Source: Eutreptiella sp. 'Long Island Sound 2002'
Taxonomy: Eukaryota; Euglenozoa; Euglenophyceae; Eutreptiales; Eutreptiaceae
Assembly (NCBI GenBank): GCA_964036045.1
Contig: OZ038379.1
Span: 113,096,611 to 113,160,610 of the forward strand
Direction: 5' to 3'
Length of the DNA: 64,000 bases
Positions 10,880-19,500 of this stretch are shown here, one piece after another. Within the stretch, counting starts at the first letter, position 1; each line of letters opens with the position of its first letter. Under the pieces are notes generated by a model. The model had not been told where the DNA came from. It did not search any database and saw nothing but the letters and a program-made list of their open reading frames with translations. The translations under genes and the position numbers were made by a program.

Positions 10880-11022
10880 AGCCAAGTCAAAGTTGGCGCG
10901 CCAACTTGGCACTTGGCGCGCGCCAACTGCAAAGTTGGCGCGCCAACTCTTGAGTTGGCCCGCGCCAAGTCAGGTTTTGGCGCGCGCCAAGTGGGGTTTT
11001 GGCGCGCGCCAACTGCCCCATT
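10880..11022. repeat. palindromic array, TTGGCGCGCGCCAA family (upstream of Y')
   Basis: Tandem near-perfect palindromes such as GTTGGCGCGCCAAC and TTGGCGCGCGCCAA, separated by ACTT/AGTC/CTTGAG linkers. The array ends about 85 bp before the Y' start codon. Confidence 0.9.
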
Positions 11023-11107
11023 CTTCCTGTTTGTTTGCAACCCGTGCCCCTTACACCCTTCATGCGTTCCCTTTGCCTTCTAGGCATCTCACCACTTTAT
11101 TCTTCTG

Positions 11108-13330
11108 ATGCCTGCAAAGCAACCCAAGAAGGGCAAGGGGAAGAAGGTGACAGTCGTCCCTGACCCCACGTCTGCCCCACCCCCAACCCCCGCTGCAGCA
11201 CCTAACCCCGAGGTGCAGGCGGTGCTCGACGCCCACATCGCCAACGTCGGCTCCGAGCACTTTTCCGCGGGCTATTTTCCCATCCCCTACACCCTCTCCC
11301 CCCCCGGACGCCGAATCCTTCCCCCAGCTCCCCCCCCTCCGCCAACCCCTGGAGGCCGCCCTCTTCGGCAAGTGCACGGGACCAGCCGGGCAATCCCTAC
11401 TTGGTCTGGCGAATTGACGCCACCCGCGTCAACTTCGCCCTGACCAGGGGGGTTCTCAGCAGGTTCTGCTGTGCCGTGATGGGGCGGTACCCCACGACGC
11501 TCGCGGTCGAGTTGAAGCTTTCTCAAGTCACCCTTGCGGGCCTCAACAAGACCCTGAAGATGTGCACTGCTGCAGCGTCAAAAGAGTTCGTCAACGTTCT
11601 CGCGCTGCAGGAGATGCCGCCTCAGGGTCTTGACCCCGAGGAGCAGCGGCTGTGGGTGGAACCAGTCAAAGAAAGTGGCTGGAAGCACCCCACGGCATCT
11701 GACGCCGTCGTGGGGTACCGGACGGTGAAGGTGCAGGCGTGGGATGCAGTAGCTCCCACGGAGTTCTCCACCAACCGTCGCCTTTGCACCCACATCCCTG
11801 ACATCACCCACCCTACCCTCTACACCACCAACGCCCCCTTCACCATGCTTGGCATGGGTTGCCCCCACCCCTCCTTCCACAACTCCTACCCCGTCGCCAC
11901 CCACGACATCCCCAACCCCCCCATCGTCACGGAGGAGGGTTTTGCCGCGGCGGGCTACCGCCAGTATGACCACATCATCCCTGAGGATCTGTGGGCCAGA
12001 CTGGCGGAGCTCGCCACGGTGAAACTCGCCCCGTCGATGCTCGAGGAGGTGGACCTCCAGGCCCCCGGGGAAGGTGGGGGGCGCTATCAGACGACGGTCT
12101 CCAGCGTCCCCCACTGGCTCCCGGACGACCTTTGGCAGGCAGTTCTGGCCCTGCTGGGGTTCTCCCTCCCACCGCTAGAGGGACTTGAGGCCTTGTGCCC
12201 CAAGATCATCGAGCGGTGGGAGGACGAACCCTGGAAGGGCTTCCAGATCCCCCACCGCGATTTTGCACTGTCAGTGAAGCAGTCACTGCAGTAAATGGTC
12301 GTGTTCATCCCCCTCACCACCTCCCCCCCGTCCAAGTCCCTCCAGGTGTGCCCGGGCACGCAGGGGGGCTATCACGCTGCGAATCGATGGGATATTGTTA
12401 TCCAACCGATTCGCAGCGTGATGCTCCTCCGCGGGACGGTGATCCACCGCGGTGCGGGCGGGCCTGGCCGGGCACTGTTCATCCAGTTTGCACCCGCCGG
12501 CTACCGGTCGCGCATGCTGACGGTGGAGCCGGGGAGTGTAACGGGGCTGATGAACAGTGTTCCGGTGATGCCCTCCGAGCTTGTGGCCGAGGGGGCTGAA
12601 GTCGGGTCTCCTCTGGGCACAGAGGGGTCTCCTCTGGGCACAGAGGACAGTCTGAACTTCAGCCCCCCCGACCAGGGGTATGAGGATTCAGCCCCGGCCG
12701 AGGCAGTCCCCGCGACCGACCCCGTGCCTGCTCCACAAGAGGAGGACATGCCGGAGGCGCCGGCGGATGCGGAGGAGAGGCCGGCCACGCCGGCTGATGC
12801 GGATGCCGCCCCCCCCCCCCCCCAGAGAGTGCGGCAGAGGAGGACGTCCTCACTCCCGACGCGACCCCCAGCCAGTCTGCTTCGTGTCGCAGGCTGCGCA
12901 GCCGTTGGACCCCCCGGTGCCCTATATGGGGGACATCCTCCTCCTGCAGCAGGGGATGTGCGCGCGGTTGTTCCTGACCCCCACCGACCACGCGCACGCG
13001 GCGCCCACTGGTGAGACAGCGCGACGCTGCCTCACTCCGCACATCCACCGGTGGTGCCCCCCCCCCCCCCCGAGGCGACCGACCGGTGCCGCGTGCGCTG
13101 CCTGTCGGCACGGTGGTGTACTCGTTCGCTGCGCTGGGCGCCGCGTTCGTGCGGGAGCCAGGGGCCGCCCGCCTGGCCTGGATGCAAATGGCCCACTTCA
13201 CGCAGCCCCTGAGCCCCCAGGACGCCGAGATGTTGGGCCTCGTCCGCGTGGACAAGGCACGCCGTGCCATCTGCTCCTGCGTCGAGAAGGTGTGCCCGCG
13301 CGGTGCTTTGCATGCACACGATTTTGTCAC
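11108..13330 (+). CDS. gene Y': 2-oxoglutarate/Fe(II) dioxygenase-like protein, second copy (interrupted)
   Basis: Starts MPAKQPKKGKGKK (Lys-rich), about 85 bp after the palindromic array. The frame changes at C runs 11298-11305, 12809-12823 and 13057-13071, and once more near 11392 without a run. The best part, 11398-12294, contains THIPDITHPTLYTTN (shared with Y) and ends in FQIPHRDFALSVKQ, giving the HxD iron site. TAA at 12292-12294 then interrupts, and the same frame continues with VVFIPLTTSP and MLLRGTVIHRGAGG, the distal His, followed by RALFIQF. So the oxygenase fold is complete apart from one stop, a single C-to-T step from CAA. Later residues are acidic and Pro-rich with a duplicated GSPLGTE. 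The C-terminal block (VGTVVYSFAALGAAF, LAWMQMAHFTQPLSP) is of unknown type. Translation runs on into the next array, as in Y. Confidence 0.55.
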
Positions 13331-13348
13331 ACGTCAAACGTCACACGT

Positions 13349-13560
13349 TGCATTTGGCGCGCGCCAAATACCAAATTGGCGCGCCAACTTCGTAGTTGGC
13401 GCGCGCCAATTTCCATCTCGGCGCGCGACAACTCATGGGTTGGCGCGCGCCGAGTGACAAGTTGGCGCGCCAAGTAACCAGTTGGCGCGCGCCAAGTCCA
13501 GTTTTGGCGCGCCAAGTAACTAGTTGGCGCAGGCCAAGTCCAGTTTTGGCGCTTGGTTTG
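13349..13560. repeat. palindromic array between Y' and X'
   Basis: About ten units of GGCGCGC(GC)CAA palindromes with CCAAATTGGC, AGTTGGC and AAGTAAC linkers. The family is the same as at 10880 and 14731, and unrelated in sequence to the Y-X arrays at 1-4255. Confidence 0.9.
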
Positions 13561-13640
13561 GTTTTATCGGAAAGATTCTTATGTGGCTGGTTTTTGTGTT
13601 GTCTTGGTTGCCGCATTGGTGTCGTTGTGTGCATTGTTCA

Positions 13641-14684
13641 ATGCTTGTTCAATGTGATGTTGTGTATATGCACGCCCCAATCCACTACGCCAATTTTCAA
13701 CTGGAAGTGGACCCGCATCCAGTGCCCGTGCCGGCCGCAGCGGAGCAACGGGAGGAGCAGCGGCAGGAGCAGCGGCAAGAGCACTGGCAAGAGCAGCAGG
13801 AGGGGTTGGAGGTGGATGTGGAGGTGGAGGTGAATTGGGAAGTTCCGGAGGTCCCGGAACGGGCAGCCTTCGGGGACGAGTTGCACCTCCCCGATAAGTT
13901 CGTGAAGGTGACGTCCGCTGAGGCGACGGCGGTGGACGTCATCGATGGGGGGGGGACGAGGATCATGCAGCCGCCTGTTCCAGGCGCAGGTGATTCGGCG
14001 GGGGTCCGGACCGAATAGGCCGGTGGAGTGCCCGTTGTGGGCAGTGGTGGAGGGGAAGGCGGGGGTGCAACCATGGGTTGTCTCAGTTGTGCCATTTGTG
14101 TAGGTTCGCCCCCCCTCCACGCACAACCGGCTCCTCCTCTGCAGCATTGACGCTCTGGGACAGCTGCAGAGGTGGAAGCAGTGCGAGTGGAGCGACGTAT
14201 GGGCCATTGCCCCTGCCCCCCACTTGAAGGAGGCAGCGTAGGCGTTTCTCCTCCGCTTCCACAAGCAGCTCCTGGGGAAAGGGCCGAAGGGGGAGAAGGG
14301 GGGCAAGGCCGGATCCGACGCGTCTGGGGACCCGTCCCTGTAGAGCAAGGGCCACACGGAGCAGCAGGCCAGGGGCTCCAGGCGCCCTCGCCCCACGACC
14401 ACCCCCAAGCAGGCAGCACAGGCAGCGCAGGCAGCGCCAGACGAGGGGGGGGGGCAGGGGTGAAGGCGGAGATTCTCCGCCTGGAGGCGGAGAACAAGCT
14501 GCTGCGCGGGAAGCTGAAGGCGGCGGAGGCCGCCCGCAAGACGGCGCTACTACTTTCATCATCGGGAAGCACATCTCTTGCACATTGTTTTACACATTCT
14601 TTTGCACATTCCACAAAAAAAATGGAACAATGCTTTCTTCGTGCCAAGTGTGCAAGGGCAGGTGAGGGACGGAATTTCCAGTGA
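13641..14684 (+). CDS. gene X': coiled-coil partner gene, second copy (degraded)
   Basis: The start at 13641 (or MHAPIH at 13668) is about 80-110 bp after the array. The N-terminal part has a Gln/Glu repeat (EQREEQRQEQRQEH) and a Glu/Val tract. A second frame carries IDALGQLQRWKQCEWSDVW and AFLLRFHKQLLGKGPKGEKG, interrupted by TAG at 14101, 14239 and 14341. The end, in a third frame, is the helix EILRLEAENKLLRGKLKAAE, a clear heptad coiled coil. Gene order (dioxygenase then coiled-coil gene) and array placement equal those of Y-X, but sequence similarity to X was not established beyond the coiled coil. With three stops and at least two frame changes it may be a pseudogene. Confidence 0.4.
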
Positions 14685-14730
14685 CAACAATAGTGTGCAA
14701 GTCGATGGTTGGATCGGTGGGGGGACACTT

Positions 14731-14832
14731 GGCGCGCGCCAAGTCCGGACTTGGCGCGCCAACTCCGGAGTTGGCGCGCGCCAACTTGCGACTTGGCGCG
14801 CCAACTTGTGAATTTGCGCGAGCCAAGGCCCG
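14731..14832. repeat. palindromic array downstream of X'
   Basis: CTTGGCGCGCGCCAAG, TTGGCGCGCCAA and GTTGGCGCGCGCCAAC in tandem. This is the third cluster of the right-hand cassette. Confidence 0.9.
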
Positions 14833-14833
14833 T

Positions 14834-14845
14834 GAAGCCAACTTT
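14834..14845. repeat. 12-bp direct repeat, right flank of second Y-X cassette
   Basis: GAAGCCAACTTT, identical to 10863-10874. Confidence 0.4.
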
Positions 14846-14953
14846 GGGACTTTTTTTACCGTGTAGGAGTGTTTTCAGCACGAGAGGGGCATGAAACCCG
14901 GGGTTTTTCAGGGTAAAAAGTTTCCATTTACACCAAAAAGGAGGAAAAAATCC

Positions 14954-16023
14954 CTAGGTAGCCAGTGTAACAACATAATACCCGCCATGATTTGGCTGCA
15001 TTCCGAAGCAAGTTGGCGAATGTCTCTTGGCTTCGTAGTTACATAGTGCCTCATGTACACGACCATAGGTTTTCCGCGGACGTCCTCCCATGGTGTCGGC
15101 GCTCAGGGCTCCTTTGACGAACTGGGAGGTATACGGCGACGGGCGAACACCGTAGGACGCAAGGCTGGACGGACCCGAGGGCAGATGGGCATTTCTGCAA
15201 AAACAAAACAAAAAAAACTGCCCCCCCCCCCCCCCACGCACGGCGAGCATCACAATGCAACAAAGTAAAGGAACAGGGTTACCCAGTGCGTAACCTCGGG
15301 CGTGTTCCCCAGGATCCTGTTACCCAGACTGCCTGTCGTGTTACCCGGTGTGTAACTGCGGGCGTGTTCCCCAGGAACTTGTTACCCAGACTGAAACAGG
15401 TGTTTTGTGGTGTGTTTCCTTGGCAATACCCTAACAAACCCTGACAAACGGGTGGCATTTATACTAATAATAAATAATAATCCGCATCACAAAAAAAAAC
15501 AGAATGACATGGCGCAACAGCGCCGTCGCCGCCATCACCACTCATTCGGGGTCGTCGGTGTCCACGCCAGAAGGAGCAGCAGGCCCCCCAAAATCCGCAC
15601 TGAAAGGCGGAGGCTGCCGGTGGGCAGCGGCGTCGTCCTTGGCGCTGCCGCTTGCCTCATCCATCATAGCCCAGCGGCTGCGGCGTCGTGAGGGAGGAGG
15701 CGTTCCCCTTCGAAACCCACCCACGGATGTAGATGTTCTTTTCATGTGTGGCAGGGTGACATGAATGCCACACATTACCTAAGGTGTAACCGGTAGCCCC
15801 ACGATGTTCCCTCGGATGCACCATGCATGCAATGTGTTACCCGGAGTGTAAATGGTAGCGCTGCAGTGTTACCTCGAACCACACCAACAGCAGACAAGGC
15901 AATAACAACCTGAAGGACCGCGGCGGCCCCTTTATGGGCTATGTCTCCCCATCGGACGCTAGAGAGGTACGACCCACTCTTAACAGAGGTGGTGAACTTC
16001 TTGGGGACGGGTGGAACAGGCAT
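14954..16023 (-). CDS. possible multi-exon minus-strand gene (weak)
   Basis: Three stretches read like exons. 16023-15873 starts MPVPPVPKKFTTSVKSG and ends at a donor TTCGAG|GTAACA. A middle stretch, about 15750-15545, is rich in Pro/Asp/Ala. A last stretch, about 15195-14954, follows an acceptor TTTTTGCAG and contains MGGRPRKTYGRVHEALCNY. The presumed introns hold GGTAACAC words. No family recognised; it could be the 5' part of a transposase gene split by the Y'-X' insertion (inference). Confidence 0.22.
15270..15420. repeat. GTTACCC/GTTCCCCAGG motif field
   Basis: Two near-identical blocks of about 75 bp, each with GTTACCC(A/G)G, GTGTAAC or CGTAAC, GGGCGTGTTCCCCAGGA and TGTTACCCAGACTG. Further copies lie at 15775-15900 and 16055-16125. 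Confidence 0.65.
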
Positions 16024-16041
16024 AGTGTGGCCATACAACAC

Positions 16042-16552
16042 CCTTGTGCAAAAACATGTGAAGAGGTGGTGTTACCGCGTGTGTTACCGTTGATGTGTTC
16101 CCCAGAACATCTGTTCCCTGGGCACCAGTTATCTAAGAATGCACGAATAAGTGGTGAATGGAGTCCAAGGGGGGTTTGCAACGTCAAAACAAGACGAACA
16201 AATTCACAAGCAAGCGGTGGGCATGTGCGGAGCAGGCGCAAAACTCGTGCGCCTGTAATTTTCTTGAAAACATTTACTTCATGAGCCACAAGTGGAAGTG
16301 TCTGGCAACTGGACCTTTTGTGATGTGTCTGTCTATCAAATCATACAGGCAGCAGGCACTGGATCGTCAGTGGACACAAAAATGGCAGAGCCCGCACACA
16401 GGGGATGCCACACCACAAAACCTGTCCAATGCAGTGTGCAAGAGAAGGGACAGTTTTTTGGCTTTCACACAGCACCCTCATGCTACTTGTGCACAGCGTG
16501 CCAGACTGGTGGGGGCACACGCCGCTGTCACCCCCTATCAAAGTACATGTCA
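16042..16552. other. 3' flank of the GIY-YIG/RT gene, no gene seen
   Basis: Only a few GTGTTACC/GTTCCCC words (16060-16120). Open frames here are short and overlap without supporting motifs. Confidence 0.4.
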
Positions 16553-19500
16553 TCAGGATGGCAGGAGGGCCGGTGCGAAGTGCGCAGCACTCGCCGGCCC
16601 GAATGCCATCCTGAACTCCCTGCCCTCCCCAACCCATTTGGAAACAAAGGTCGTAGGTAAGAGGGGGCCCTTGCCCGCACCCAGCACTGTCGCGCGCAGC
16701 GGGGGCCACCACCATGACTTTGCATAACCTTTATACGCACACCCTCGTACAATGGACGCCAAATTGACCTGCATGTGCTCATCAGTGAAAGCGTACGTCA
16801 AAGCCTTGGACGCCACTGTGGGGATCATGGATTTCAGGACTGACCTAGCATTGGGGGAGTCATGATCAACCCACTTGTCCCACAAGTCAAGGTCAGGCTG
16901 TGGGCAGGACGTGTCAGGGAGCTGGAAACATACATTCTTCATTAACAGAATAAGCTCAGGTTCTGTGACCACACGTGACTCACACCAGTCGTTCACGGCA
17001 CCACACGGTTCCCATTTCATGGGGATGTTATATAACACGTCAATGAAAACTTGCGTAAAACGCACCACTTGCTGTCGGGGCACACCAGGCGGAATATGTA
17101 CATAACCGATGTAATTATTATCCATAAACCTGCTGAATAAAACTGTCGGCTCTGGTGGGATGTCTGGAGAACTGTCTGGGAGGCAACCACGGAAATATGT
17201 AGTTTCAGCTAGCATTACATCCCTGGGACATAAAGTTTCAAAATGGGCATTGAGCATGGGACGTGCTTTCTTTGGTGCTGCAGCGATGATGTGTCCGAAA
17301 CGACCTGACGGATATGAATCCCATAGGCCCAGCAGCAGAAGCCTGAAATTGATTTCACCCAGGCGAATCCACCCTAAGGTCTTAAACTGCTGATTGAACC
17401 AACCTCTCATACCGTATTCTTTGAAGAAGGCACGATTCCTGGGCAATAAAACAATATATATATCCTGTGGGAAGGTTAGCTGTGGCCCAGGGGTGTAACT
17501 ACATGCAGGCATGCCCATGCCAGACAGAGCTTGATGGACATTGCGCATATGGGCCTGCATACCTTCTTGGTTAAACAACACAGATTCACGGAAAATGGCC
17601 CACAATACCATAATCTGTGCAGACAAAAACTCCCCGATGGGCACACCTCTGGAGCCTTGCCTGAGAAGGATGGTATCCAGGCAGAAAAACGTGTTGTGCA
17701 GCAGGTCCCACACCACGTACTCGTACACTTCGTCAAAGTTCAGCACCACAAACATGTGTTCCGCACTTTTCCCTATCCTATCACGATGCCTATCATTGCC
17801 ACGCGCAATACTAAACCACAACGTGATTCTTTGTCCCAGGCTGTTCATGATTTTTTCTTCGGCGGTTGTGAGGGCCTGCAGCGCTTCTCGCTTGTCTATG
17901 TTCCAATAGCAATTGTCCATATCCCTTTCTCGCACAAAAGTACAGTTTCGCCCGGCATCCAGTCCCACCAGACCCATGAACATATCCCTCACGCCCAACA
18001 GGGAGGGCAGTGCCATGAACGGTACTGCCTTGATGCATTCTTTTACCATCAGGGTCAGGCATCTACCTACTGTACGCGCAAGCGGCTTGAGCGGATGTGG
18101 TGCAAAGGTGATTATATTTCTCCAGACATAGTAATTCACCACCTCGTCCAGTTTCCACTTCGGAAGTGCAAATATAGACGGTACAGCATACCTTTTGTGC
18201 GGTGCTGTGCTGATATGGTGCATTTGGAAAGGCATGATGTCCCACGGATCAACCGGCACACAGTGACGTGCAATAAATTGCTGTCTGTACAAAGGGTGCC
18301 GTAATTTTTCTGAGAGCAGGCCCAAGTGGCTACCGAGCTCCAGAATTCTGTGGCGGTGCGCTGATCTCAAGAGAATAGTGAGTCCCATGGCATTGCACTG
18401 CCATCTGGACGGTGCTACACCCACGATGTCAAACTCAGGCGCAAGCAGGATACCCTGCACTGTGTGACTTTCGAGCAGAGAAATACAGAAACCTCCCAGC
18501 CTATGCAGTTTTTTGTCCCACTGCGAAACGACCAAAGACCATGCTTTCAGGGTTTCATTCACCCTGGTTAGCACTTGCTTGTTCGTGTGTGGTGCGCGCG
18601 CTGCATGTTCCTGTATGAATCTGTTGGACTGAGATGCAGTAAATGAGGAGAGTTCACTGAATGCTTGAGGCAGGGTGGTGACCTCGTCAGGCAAGTCAGG
18701 GCACACTGTTTTTGCTATGGGTTCCACAGATTTATCAAATGTCTGCAAGCTGCTGTGTAAGTCCTCAGCACTGGGGAGGGTCGCGTTGCGTGCATTTTGC
18801 GTGCATGCAGTAGCCTCAAGGAGAAGCTTCTTCCACTGCTCTGGGTTCCTGAATACAATGTGTTGCTGCTGTGCTGCGCACTGTATGTCGAATTCATTTT
18901 TCAGCCAGTCGCAGTGACAGTTCTTCAGCACGTGCCGCGACATATCCGTCATCTGGCCCATCTTTCTCAATTCTTCAGGGGAAGATTTCATTAGCTGCCC
19001 ACCGTGCAGGCCAGACAAGTAGACCTGTGTCCCAGGTTTTTCCCTCAAGAGTTCTGCCATTCGTTTCGCCGCCAGGCCCGGTTGTGACCCCCTTAGCAGT
19101 TGATGCACTTTTGGTGTTTTTTGTGGGAGGATGGATAGGCAGGACACAAGCCATGCCGTCAATGGACTGGGCAAGCGGCACAGATTGAGCATCCTGCTGA
19201 ACTCAGACCGCAGCGCCAGTAACAACATCTTATCAGGGATGGGGACACGTACAGGGATTCGTTCAGGGATGAATATGTTATACCTGTGAGACAAGTGTTC
19301 CTGGACTTTTGCAAACAGTGTGCGAAACGCATTTGGGTGCAGCGGTCTTTTGCACTCCAACAGCACAGTAAGCAGTTGGGGTATTGTGTACTTATCCTGC
19401 AACCTGTTGCACGTACAGATTTCTGCAGCCAGCTGCTTCAGGTTTCCTACTGTTTCTAAATTGAAGGAACCAGCAAGAAGCCAGTTAACTCTCTGAGGAC

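Noticed and set aside
10880-14832. CRISPR array
   Set aside because: Units are palindromes with short variable linkers, not direct repeats with uniform unique spacers, and the genome is eukaryotic.
15407-15764. Plus-strand ORFs with Arg/His runs
   Set aside because: They oppose the more exon-like minus-strand reading and have composition typical of antisense shadows.
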